64,000 nt of DNA, from assembly GCF_000970345.1 (NCBI RefSeq), contig NZ_LAQU01000001.1, forward strand, positions 310,001 through 374,000, in the 5' to 3' direction. The notes beneath the pieces are model-generated. The model was not told the DNA's origin and made no database searches. It saw only the letters and a list, made by a program, of their open reading frames with translations. Positions 18,051 to 27,338 of this stretch are shown one piece after another. The position numbers and the translations under genes were made by a program. Source of the DNA: Robbsia andropogonis (GTDB lineage: Bacteria > Pseudomonadota > Gammaproteobacteria > Burkholderiales > Burkholderiaceae). Positions within the stretch are counted from its first letter, which is position 1; each line of letters begins with the position of its first letter.

Positions 18051-19960
18051 CCTAGCTCGATACCACTGACCCAACGCGAAGTCGGCATGCCGTTCGGCTT
18101 GACGAGTGGTTTGCCGGCGAAACCGTGATAGGAAACGCCGCCGAGCCCTGCGGAGCCGATGTAACCGCGAAAGCCGAGCACGGCGCCGACGAGGTGCCGC
18201 CCTGCAAGATAGCGCGAGGACGCGCCGCTGACATGACCGGCATCCACTCCCAGGTAAAGCTGCGCGCCGGTCTGGCCGATATGCCAGGCAAGATCGTTAC
18301 GGACGAAAACCCCTTTCTCGGCCGCGAGTACGCTATCACTATCGAAACCCCTCACGGAAAAGCGATTGCCGATCGTCAGCATATCGATCGCGAGCAACGC
18401 CTGTTCCGTATAACGTCCATGCCAGACCGTGCTGAAAGAGAACGTCTGGCCGGAGACGCGAAACGGCCAGAGCAGACTCGCATCCACCAGCATCATGTCG
18501 TAGCGCGTCGTGCCAAAAACGCCGGTCGGGTCCGAAACCAAGCCTTCCGGTCGAGCCGATGCGGGGTCAGGCCGCGCGCCCAACCAACCTAAACCCTGTC
18601 GCCATGTCAGTGTGATATCGGCCTGCCCACGACCGATATAATGCCGATGCGACGCGAAGAGATCGAGCAGCGTTTCATTACGCCGCTGATTTTCGAGACG
18701 ATGGCTATCGGCGAAATTATTGCCCATCCGCTTGCCGAGTCGGACCCCTAATGTCGTGACTTGCGACGCCGACCGCGATATGACACGCTGCAATCGGAAA
18801 TCCGCGTACCGCATCTCGCCATTGAAGAAAAAATTCCGCGTGTTGGTAGGTATGTAAACAGCATACTTCGTCTGTCCGCCTGATACATCGAACGTCCAGT
18901 ATCCAAAAGGAATGCTGAAACTTCCGCTCTGATGACGCACGCCCGATGGTCGGCGCCATAAGACATCCTGCAAGACCCTCGCCTCGAACGTTTCGTTCAG
19001 ACCGAACAGATTGCTGACACTCGCGCCCACCGTGCCGCGATGTCGCCCCGTTCCCGCACTGCCGCCGTCGTCATACCCGACCTGGAACGAAAATGGCCGG
19101 GTGTGACGGACCACGAACACGACATCGCTCAGATTGTGCAGTTCCGTCACACCGCCGCGCGTCGTGTCGTCCCTGCCGCCGATTTGCATTGCGGCGTTCG
19201 CGCTGTCGCCCACAACCCCGTCCGCAGGCTCGATACGCATCGTCACACTCTGGCCGCGTGTGCGCATGATGCTCGAGAGACCTTGCTCCAGATCACGAAT
19301 ATTCAAGATGCGGCCAGCGCCGGTGGGAAACGCCAGCATCAATCCGGCACGTGGCGCATCCCCTTCAAAACGTACGGCGCGAATGACGCCGGGCGATAAT
19401 CCGAGTACGAGCGTGCCTTTGCTGAGGTCTTGCGGCACCGGATGGGCACTCGATGTCACATATCCATGCTGCAACAATATACGGGTAACACCCGTAGCCA
19501 ATGCCTGCACACCCTTCGGGCCGATGCATTGACCGGCATAGTGATCCACCCATCGCTGCGCAAACCTGAATGCCCCGGGCTCTCTGTCGGTGCCCCATTG
19601 CGAAACAGCATTGTTGTCTTGTGCCAATGCCGCATTCGGAGATGTACTCAAAACAATGCGTTCTATGGGCACGCAGCGCAATTCGACAGGCAGTGCCGGG
19701 TAGGTCGCAGGAGCACGGGTCTGCAAGCGCATTGAAGGTGCATTAAGTGCATGCTCTCTATCACGCGCCTCGCGCTCCTGCTCCAATCGACGTGCGTCTT
19801 CAGAAAATAGATCAGTACGTTCATTATGCGACTCGTCGCTTTCCACGGCGTTGACAGGGGAAGCCATTGCGAACGCCATGCAACCCGCAGTAATGATGCG
19901 GATGAACGCGCGCAACGGCTTTTCATAGTTCAACGCTATTTCATATGTAGTACATATCAT
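18038..19960 (-). CDS. Two-partner secretion outer-membrane transporter (TpsB/ShlB/FhaC family)
   Basis: A 640-residue outer-membrane protein. It begins with a signal-peptide-like segment (FIRIITAGCMAFAMASPVNA), followed by a POTRA region and a beta-barrel that ends in ELGYRF with the usual C-terminal Phe. The conserved barrel motif NRFSVRGFDSD is present near residue 550. TpsB proteins thread the partner TpsA across the outer membrane; the partner is encoded immediately upstream on the same strand (gap about 100 bases), so the pair is very likely one operon. The POTRA region has many Thr/Arg replacements but seems intact. Confidence 0.88.
   Translation of the reverse strand: MICTTYEIALNYEKPLRAFIRIITAGCMAFAMASPVNAVESDESHNERTDLFSEDARRLEQEREARDREHALNAPSMRLQTRAPATYPALPVELRCVPIERIVLSTSPNAALAQDNNAVSQWGTDREPGAFRFAQRWVDHYAGQCIGPKGVQALATGVTRILLQHGYVTSSAHPVPQDLSKGTLVLGLSPGVIRAVRFEGDAPRAGLMLAFPTGAGRILNIRDLEQGLSSIMRTRGQSVTMRIEPADGVVGDSANAAMQIGGRDDTTRGGVTELHNLSDVVFVVRHTRPFSFQVGYDDGGSAGTGRHRGTVGASVSNLFGLNETFEARVLQDVLWRRPSGVRHQSGSFSIPFGYWTFDVSGGQTKYAVYIPTNTRNFFFNGEMRYADFRLQRVISRSASQVTTLGVRLGKRMGNNFADSHRLENQRRNETLLDLFASHRHYIGRGQADITLTWRQGLGWLGARPDPASARPEGLVSDPTGVFGTTRYDMMLVDASLLWPFRVSGQTFSFSTVWHGRYTEQALLAIDMLTIGNRFSVRGFDSDSVLAAEKGVFVRNDLAWHIGQTGAQLYLGVDAGHVSGASSRYLAGRHLVGAVLGFRGYIGSAGLGGVSYHGFAGKPLVKPNGMPTSRWVSGIELGYRF
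19943..19957. promoter_or_regulatory. Palindrome at the tpsB start
   Basis: ATATGTA-G-TACATAT is a perfect 7-base inverted repeat just inside the tpsB start (ATG at 19958-19960). It could be an operator or a structure affecting translation of tpsB within the tpsA-tpsB unit; chance cannot be excluded. Confidence 0.3.
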
Positions 19961-20062
19961 TATAAAAGGGCCTGAATTGAAATACCGAAACCCCTCAATT
20001 GCAACATCAAAGCGACACGACGAACAATCCTGCCGTTTAAATGCACAACGAACGATTGAGAC

Positions 20063-23000
20063 TTAATTGGCAAGCCTCGCCACAGGATGCGCGTTCGTCG
20101 ACTCACGGTGAAATAGTTTCTCAGTCAACGACGCTTTGTGAAACGTATATGCGTTTTTTGCTCCCAGCGTGCCGTCCCAATTTTCGATGTTGACAGCATG
20201 CACCGGCGACATACGTTCCGTGAACGCGATGCCTGCGTCATCACTTTCCGGACGGACCAGGTAGACCCGAGGTACCAGCACCGTCTGTTCGCTACCGTCG
20301 GCCAGGCGGACCCGCTTGTTCACCATCCAAACGATATCCTCGGATAACGCTGATATCTGGGCCTCGGTCAATGGTTGCCCCACGCGAAGACCCAACGCCG
20401 CAGCCTGCGCGACCCCGGAATCCATCAACGCGCGATAGCCCGCGTAGGCGTCAGCGTCATCCGCGCGACGTACCATTCCGTTTACCGCCAGCATCTGCCG
20501 AACAACAAGATTCAGTTCGTATTGCGCATCGCCTAAGCGTTTGTATAGTCGCGGATCTTCTCCAAGCGCCCGCAGCACGTATTCGCTCGACGAAAAACCT
20601 TCATCGTCCTCCACCGATGCAACAACTGTCTTCAGTATTTTTCGTCGGTAATATTCCGAGGCGGTCAATGCAGTGCGGCTCGTAAAGCGCGCATCCGTTT
20701 CAATGAGATATCGAGCGTCCAGCGCCGGGTGGAGAATGTGCACACCTTGGCGCGGTGCGATGCCTAACCAATCAGACACACCGCCACCTGACTCAAGGTC
20801 AGTCAGATCGACCTCCCACTCCACGTTGTGAGGCCGTTTGGCATGCGGGTCTTGCGCAAAGCCCGATGCATTGGGTGGCGACGCACCGGTCGGTATTGCA
20901 CTTGGCGAGGTCAGTGTTGGGGTTTCTGCAGCAGAGTCGCTCTCCCCGTTGCTGCGCGCCGCCGTGGTGTTATCGGCAAAGACATTTTGCCAAACGAGAT
21001 TCGGAGTCGTTCCAGCACTTTTCGGTTGTACATCGCCAGCGAGATCGTGCGGAGTCGAAGTGAAGTCCGACAGTGGTCGGCCCGTCTTACCGACGATGGT
21101 GCTGAGATCAAGGTTCCCGCCGAGATTCTCCGGTTTCTGTGAAAACCGGTGTGCTTCGTCATGTACTAGCGTACTTTCATTTCCTGCAACAAACCGATGG
21201 CCACTGGGGGGGGCGAAGTTGCTTGAATGAGCATCCGATGCGCGACAGGATTTTTCGATCGGTTGGGCGATCGGTTGGGCGACGCTGAATACCTCGCCAA
21301 CACCGACAGCAGCCATTGCGCCGCCACGTATGACACCTCCGACGTGACCAATCACGGCACTTCGAGGTGGCGCTTTCCAATGCACTTGTTCCTTTATCTG
21401 TTTTTCTCGATCAGCCTGCGTCTCCTTGTCAGCAAAAGATCCAAGCGCACGCCCATAAGATGACGTGATGTCGAAAGTGGTCCGTTGCGTTAGCCGCGTT
21501 CCGCTATTTTCAATTGTCGCGCCGCCGCCCGCATCTCCGCCGGGATCCGTGCCATCTCCCGATCGCAGTCGACCATTGATTTGCAAGTCACCAGCGCTCG
21601 TAATCTCGCCATGGAGATTTTCAAGGCGCTCACCCATTGCCATGTGCACTGCCCCACCGGAAGCGATACGCGCAGGTGTGGCTTGAGAATCAGGAACATG
21701 TACCTGGCGCGTAACCGTCGTTTTAGCATCGCGACATATCTCGATCGGATAGCGCGATTCCCTGCTTTTCCGTTGTGTGGTCACGAGATCAAGTATCGGA
21801 TCTCGATAGTCTGATTCCGCGTCCAGCCTCACCCAACCCGTGGCTGCCCCCCGAGCAGCCTTGTCAAACTGGATTGCGCCATGCATATTTTCCGCAGGCC
21901 TGCGGCCATTCGGCCCGAAGACGGGTGCGCCAAGAACATGGTCCGGGTTTTCGACATTGTCTTCGCGACGATGAATAAAAACCTCTCGCGTACCTGCGCT
22001 AACGTCCAGCCGTTCTTCGAATCGATGCTGGACTTTATCGTGATAGCTCGTCCCACCCTCGATGAGCCTGAAAGCCGAGTCATTACCGTGCGTCCGTATC
22101 ACCACGCGATCGAGGTCTATCCCGTCCGGCGTGACAACGTGATGCGTGGACAGAATGTCCTCTGGCCGGACGAAATAGACATCGAACTGGTTTGTATTGG
22201 CGTTGTGCCATGGGGTACCGGATTCAGTTGGATCGGTACGATGAAACCACGGTAAAGGCCGCAGTCGCGTTGTCGTGGTTTCAGTGCGCTCTTCAATGCG
22301 TCCAGGGCGACTATTGACATTACGCAACGTCTGCGCAGCCACACCCATATCGCGCATCGCAACAATCTCGGCGTCCACGTTCTCGACCAATTGCGTCTTC
22401 GTTGCAGTACGCGAGGCTTCAACGTTAGCAAACGCCTCCCCGCCAATCATCACTGACGCCCCGCTGTATATCCGTGCCCGGTCGGCGTTATAAAGATGAT
22501 CCCGAACCCAGAGTGCAACATTGTCCCGTGCAACGATCCGCGCCTGGTTACCCGACTGCTTGATCCAATCGGCTTTCAGCGTGACGTTTCCACCAAACAA
22601 TCCAGCGTGATTCTCTATATCCAACGCCGTTACGCTTACCGCTTCGGCATCCATCAAACCAGTGTTTTTTACATGGTTCGCGCTTACGTCCAACTTACCT
22701 ATGGATGAACGAATCGTCGCATCGTTATGCAAGTAATTTGTCGTCAGTCCGATATCGCCATCGCTGTCGATCGATCCTTTTTCGCGGTTCTCCAGTGATG
22801 CATTGGCACGAGCGGTCAGGCCCTTTGCACCATGCATCCGGCCGACGTTACGAATCGCGGCGTCTGTGCGAATGTCCAGCAAACCACCCGACTCCATCGC
22901 CCCCGAAGCCTCTTGCACGATATCCTGCTTGCTGGCTAACGTCATGTCCGATCGACTCTGCATCGTGCCCGCATGCGACATGCCGTTATCGAGCGCGATA

Positions 23001-26000
23001 TCCAGCTTTCCGCCAGCGTCAACAACGTCGCGCTCCGATAGCCGCAACGGGTCCTTCACATGCAACGCAACGTCAAAATCCGCGGCAACCTTACCAACGC
23101 CACGAACCGTGCCGATATCGAAAGCGAGCATGGGATCGAGGCGATGCGCGGCGAGATGCGTCGTGCGATGAGATATCTCACCATCCTGGTTGTCCAGGGC
23201 GTCAGCGACAACCCGTATCGAATCCGGCGACCGAGATTGTATTTTTCCGCCTCGATTATCCAATTCACGCGCCTGAAGGCATGACCCTTCTTTCTCCCAC
23301 GACGCGTGCGTCAAGATCGGTTCGATCTTGACCAATCCACCCGCGTTCAAAAGTCTGTTTTTTGCGGTGAGATGCAAATTGGACGCAGAAATCTCTCCGG
23401 CATTCCAGATATCACGGGCATCTATTGCTACCTGCCCATCGGCTCCGATATACCCCCCCGAAGCGAGCGCCACCGTTTCAAGGCTGGTGATACGGGCGTC
23501 GCCGCTCGCTACAATGACACCGCCATCGCCTTGGACTTTCGTGGCATCAATCTCGATGTCATGCGCCGTTATCTGACCACGATGGTTTTTCAGTAAAGAC
23601 GTTTCAATCCGTGCACGACCATTGCTGTCCAGCGAGGCGCCTTCGCCCATGGCGCTGCCGGCGGCGTGGATTCCAAGAATGCCATCTTCGTTAGACAGCA
23701 TGTCTGTCGCGCGAAGGTCTGCGGACGCCGCCCTGATTTCGCCACGGTTTAGAATCTCGGGTACGTCAATAGCGAGATGACCGGCACTCTTGACATAACC
23801 ATGTTCATCGAGAGATACCCGTTTTTTCCCTAGTATCTTTACCTGGTGCGTGCCGAGAACAATGCCGTTTCCGCTTTGATATTCATCGACGTGAATCGCT
23901 ATATCCTTGGCCGTGATGCGGCCACCTGGATTATGCAAAAGCGGTGTCTGGATAGAGATCGAGCCTTCGGGTTTCAGCGGATCAGGACCGGCGTTGATCA
24001 ATCTACCTTGATTCACTATATGTTTCGTTCCAAACAACGACACTTCCTGCCCGAATATTTCCCCCGCGTTGCGGATTTCCTCCGCATTGATATCGACCGC
24101 GCCGTGGCTCCCGATAAATCCGTCGACCTCCAACGCTACAAGATGGTCAGCATTCACCATGACCTGCCTTGTGCCCTCGATCGCACCACCGGGCACCGTT
24201 ACGGTCTTAGCGTGAACATCGACTTGGCCTCCCGCAATCCGCCCACCACGCTCGGAGGTAATGGCATTTTTTGCTTGCAACGCGACATGCTGCCCGCTGA
24301 TTTTCCCACCGTTGACGATACCGCTGCCGCTAATCTCAACATGACGGTTGCCGTCGATCACGCCGCCGCTGTCGAGTGATACCGTACCAACGGTCTTGAT
24401 GACGACGTCATTCGTCGCGGCAATCGTGCCATTGCCGCCGTCATAGATATCCGCCGCGATATCGATATTGCGGCCGCCGATTTCCCCGCCGGCACTGTTA
24501 TCCACACGCCCTGCGTTTAAGGATACGGTTTCACTGCCCACCCAACCATTGGCACCCGGCGTGGCAGCGACGGGTTGTTCCTTGGTCACAATCTTGCCGC
24601 CCTGGTTGGACAGCACGCCGCTTTCGCCAACATCGATGGCAACGTCTGATCCGTTGATTTCTCCCGCATTATCAAGACGCCGCGCTTTGATATCAACCCA
24701 ACCGTCGCCGCCTATATGACCCGTTTTTAATAGCGACACCCCTTTGTCTGCTTCGATGGTAAGACTACGTCGTCCATCGAGCGACCCGTCCGCCACTAAA
24801 AGGTCAGCCGCAAGAATATTGACATTGTTGCCAACAACCTCGCCTCCGATGTTGAATAGTTTGCTTCTTGTCAGTAATGACACGTCGACGCCACGTATTT
24901 TCCCGCTATTCCCAAGCTGGTTCGCGGCGGTTATCAGCACAGACCCGCCAGAGAGCGTACCTGCGTTCTGTATATCGTCGGCCACGATTTCAACCGCGCC
25001 TTGCCCGCCAATACTGCCATTTGCATCAAGGGAGAAAGTACTGCCGCCCACGATCCGGATTTGCTTCGATCCAAAGGCCATGCCATCGCCGCCTTTGTAA
25101 TCCGCAACGGCAATGTCAACGTCCCGGCCACGGATATCACCGGCCGCATTTGTCAGCGTCTTGGTCTTTATTGACACGCCTCCGGAGGCATCATGTTTTG
25201 CTGACGCAGGACCATGCGCATTATCCGCAGAGGCTTGATCATCCCTTGCCTCGATCTGGCCACGGCGATTGAACACCGTCCCAGGGGATTCCATGGCTAG
25301 CTGCCTACCGATAGACACGGCGTCATCATGGACAATATCCTCGCCGCGTGCCTTGATCGTCAGCACGTCACCCGAATACGTCCGTGCGACCGTACAGTCA
25401 ACTCCGCTCCCCTCGAAGGTAACGGGCCCCCGTGCCCTGGACGTACCACGCAAGCGCAAGGGACCGCGTGCATTGACTGTCAGCGCATTTCGTGCCGTGA
25501 CGTTCCCTGCCATATCAACGTCACCACCGCTCACCCAAAACGTGTTCGCCGTGGTATCTCCTTCGTGAAGGACCGTTTTAGCACTATTGATCGTGACATT
25601 GGGCGCGCGCAGTTGTCCCCGCTGCACGACGTGATTGGCGGCGAACCGCACCCCCGCATCCGCGTGTGCCACGCCGGTAAGCGTGATGCGGTCAATGGCC
25701 TCCACCACCGCATCGGTGGCCCGAAGGTTTCCCGCGACGTTCGCTTCGCCGGCCTGGATGTGCAACTGGTTTCCCGCTTCGGCCCACCCGCCATAGGCAA
25801 CCTGGTCCGCCTGTATGTCGATGTCTTTCCCCGCGAGCAGACCCGCACGGATGTCGGCGGACCGTGCCTTGAACGTAAGCGTTTCCGCCTCGCCGTCGGC
25901 CACCAGATGCGGCGCTGCCGAAGCATGGCCCCCGGGGCCGTCCCGATGAGGGCCATCCCATTCGAGGTGGCCTTCGATGTTCAACGCCAGTGTGCGACCG

Positions 26001-26896
26001 GCCGACAACTTGCCGCCCTCCGCCACCCGCATGCCCATCCCATCCTCTGTTCCCGTCAAGGTGATTGCATTTGCATACATGCCACCCAGATTTGCGACAT
26101 CGATCGCGACGCCCTTGCGCGCGCCCGGTGATGACGCCGTGCATGGGGGCATACCGTGGTCATCGCCTGCCCGCGGCTTCGGCGTTACCCGCATCCCTTG
26201 ATAGTCGATATCATTTTGGCCTGTTGCAATCGTCAATTCGTTTGCATGTATTGCGGCGTTGATCTGCGTCGCACGGGCCAGCAGTGCCACCCCGTCAGTT
26301 TGGCGCGCATCAAGCCCCTTTCCGGACACCGTGATCGTCCCGTCATCAACGCGCAGGCCGTCGACCAACCCACCCGCTGAATAACGCGGCACGCCAGTGC
26401 TCAACCACGCCTGCGACGTATTGATGAAACCGCCACCATCGACCATGATGCCGTTCGGGTTCGCGATGATGAGATCCGCGCGCTGCCCCGCTATTTCAAG
26501 AAAACCACGCAAATGCGAAGGCGCATTGGCATGCACTTCATTGATGATAAGCGTCGCGGATCGGCCAAGCAGCGCCGGGTTGCCGAGAATTTCACCGCCT
26601 AATTGGGTGTTCGCCCCGTATGGTGCGTTATTCAGAATAGCGCCGCGCTCACCGATATCGAATTGTGAATAGTGATTGTGAGATACGCCCGCGGGAGAAG
26701 GCGCAACGATATCGACCTGCGGCAGGCCGTTGTGCGTGCTAACAACGTTCGGGATCGGCCCGTGGGTGGGGTCCGCCGTGATCTGCGCGAGAGCTTGACA
26801 CGATAAGGTTGAAAATAGTGCGCATATCACTATTTTCATATGGCGTCGTACGAACCAAACATCCCTTCTCTTATAAACGAGCGTTCCATCTGGCAT
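20063..26896 (-). CDS. Filamentous-haemagglutinin-like exoprotein (TpsA), lacking a C-terminal toxin module
   Basis: About 2277 residues. After an extended basic leader (VWFVRRHMKIVICALFSTLS, ending in ALAQ) comes the TPS secretion domain, with GGEILGNPALLGRSATLI and ANPNGIMVDGGGFINTSQAW (motif NPNGI). Then follow long beta-helical repeats, including near-regular blocks of about 95-130 residues encoded at 23400-25145. The end resembles the segment preceding the FHA-2 region of CdiA/FhaB (SALSEDIVWMVNKRV, then VLVPRVYLV), but the protein stops about 50 residues later. There is no second repeat half, pretoxin or toxin domain, and no immunity gene. It is probably an adhesin, or a cut-down CdiA. 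Start ATG 26896 has a purine-rich RBS; the frame is open to 26968. Confidence 0.85.
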   Translation of the reverse strand: MPDGTLVYKRRDVWFVRRHMKIVICALFSTLSCQALAQITADPTHGPIPNVVSTHNGLPQVDIVAPSPAGVSHNHYSQFDIGERGAILNNAPYGANTQLGGEILGNPALLGRSATLIINEVHANAPSHLRGFLEIAGQRADLIIANPNGIMVDGGGFINTSQAWLSTGVPRYSAGGLVDGLRVDDGTITVSGKGLDARQTDGVALLARATQINAAIHANELTIATGQNDIDYQGMRVTPKPRAGDDHGMPPCTASSPGARKGVAIDVANLGGMYANAITLTGTEDGMGMRVAEGGKLSAGRTLALNIEGHLEWDGPHRDGPGGHASAAPHLVADGEAETLTFKARSADIRAGLLAGKDIDIQADQVAYGGWAEAGNQLHIQAGEANVAGNLRATDAVVEAIDRITLTGVAHADAGVRFAANHVVQRGQLRAPNVTINSAKTVLHEGDTTANTFWVSGGDVDMAGNVTARNALTVNARGPLRLRGTSRARGPVTFEGSGVDCTVARTYSGDVLTIKARGEDIVHDDAVSIGRQLAMESPGTVFNRRGQIEARDDQASADNAHGPASAKHDASGGVSIKTKTLTNAAGDIRGRDVDIAVADYKGGDGMAFGSKQIRIVGGSTFSLDANGSIGGQGAVEIVADDIQNAGTLSGGSVLITAANQLGNSGKIRGVDVSLLTRSKLFNIGGEVVGNNVNILAADLLVADGSLDGRRSLTIEADKGVSLLKTGHIGGDGWVDIKARRLDNAGEINGSDVAIDVGESGVLSNQGGKIVTKEQPVAATPGANGWVGSETVSLNAGRVDNSAGGEIGGRNIDIAADIYDGGNGTIAATNDVVIKTVGTVSLDSGGVIDGNRHVEISGSGIVNGGKISGQHVALQAKNAITSERGGRIAGGQVDVHAKTVTVPGGAIEGTRQVMVNADHLVALEVDGFIGSHGAVDINAEEIRNAGEIFGQEVSLFGTKHIVNQGRLINAGPDPLKPEGSISIQTPLLHNPGGRITAKDIAIHVDEYQSGNGIVLGTHQVKILGKKRVSLDEHGYVKSAGHLAIDVPEILNRGEIRAASADLRATDMLSNEDGILGIHAAGSAMGEGASLDSNGRARIETSLLKNHRGQITAHDIEIDATKVQGDGGVIVASGDARITSLETVALASGGYIGADGQVAIDARDIWNAGEISASNLHLTAKNRLLNAGGLVKIEPILTHASWEKEGSCLQARELDNRGGKIQSRSPDSIRVVADALDNQDGEISHRTTHLAAHRLDPMLAFDIGTVRGVGKVAADFDVALHVKDPLRLSERDVVDAGGKLDIALDNGMSHAGTMQSRSDMTLASKQDIVQEASGAMESGGLLDIRTDAAIRNVGRMHGAKGLTARANASLENREKGSIDSDGDIGLTTNYLHNDATIRSSIGKLDVSANHVKNTGLMDAEAVSVTALDIENHAGLFGGNVTLKADWIKQSGNQARIVARDNVALWVRDHLYNADRARIYSGASVMIGGEAFANVEASRTATKTQLVENVDAEIVAMRDMGVAAQTLRNVNSRPGRIEERTETTTTRLRPLPWFHRTDPTESGTPWHNANTNQFDVYFVRPEDILSTHHVVTPDGIDLDRVVIRTHGNDSAFRLIEGGTSYHDKVQHRFEERLDVSAGTREVFIHRREDNVENPDHVLGAPVFGPNGRRPAENMHGAIQFDKAARGAATGWVRLDAESDYRDPILDLVTTQRKSRESRYPIEICRDAKTTVTRQVHVPDSQATPARIASGGAVHMAMGERLENLHGEITSAGDLQINGRLRSGDGTDPGGDAGGGATIENSGTRLTQRTTFDITSSYGRALGSFADKETQADREKQIKEQVHWKAPPRSAVIGHVGGVIRGGAMAAVGVGEVFSVAQPIAQPIEKSCRASDAHSSNFAPPSGHRFVAGNESTLVHDEAHRFSQKPENLGGNLDLSTIVGKTGRPLSDFTSTPHDLAGDVQPKSAGTTPNLVWQNVFADNTTAARSNGESDSAAETPTLTSPSAIPTGASPPNASGFAQDPHAKRPHNVEWEVDLTDLESGGGVSDWLGIAPRQGVHILHPALDARYLIETDARFTSRTALTASEYYRRKILKTVVASVEDDEGFSSSEYVLRALGEDPRLYKRLGDAQYELNLVVRQMLAVNGMVRRADDADAYAGYRALMDSGVAQAAALGLRVGQPLTEAQISALSEDIVWMVNKRVRLADGSEQTVLVPRVYLVRPESDDAGIAFTERMSPVHAVNIENWDGTLGAKNAYTFHKASLTEKLFHRESTNAHPVARLAN

Positions 26897-27338
26897 TGTG
26901 TAAATCTCTTTTTTCGTAACCAACCAATCAACTTTTCGACTTCTATTGCAACCATTTTGCGAAGTCATGCGCTTTAAAACAACACCACCCTATCGATAAA
27001 TTTCATCACGCAAATACATCGTCATCCTAATTAATGACGTCTTTCCGTGTCGCGCCCATCGCCGTACGATAAAAGCAGAAGATTCGACTAGTTATTGCCT
27101 ATACGCCTCCACGTAATGCCAAATGAGGCATGGCAATAAGGTCTTAATGCAATGGCGGATTCTACGATTGGAATGCCGGCTAAGCGACGTTGAAGACAGC
27201 ATGACTGCTTTTTCCGTGACGCAACTTCGCACCGCATCACGACGGCGATAGGATACGCCGCTAGATAGGAACGCCAATACCAGCCGTGCCTTCAAAAGGC
27301 AACGCAAAATCGTTGCAACGACAGCTTGGCGAATGGTT
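26897..27338. other. Promoter region between tpsA and recD
   Basis: About 440 bases without a convincing gene. The part up to about 27060 is AT-rich and lies upstream of tpsA, so it should hold its promoter. A minus-strand frame at 27092-27307 (71 residues, many Arg and Ser) has no family features. Confidence 0.4.

Noticed and set aside
20063-20400. CdiA-CT toxin with CdiI immunity gene
   Set aside because: No pretoxin motif, no toxin-like domain, and the next gene is tpsB; the exoprotein has no such module.
27092-27307. 71-residue minus-strand frame upstream of tpsA
   Set aside because: Arg/Ser-rich without family features; opposite frames are equally open.
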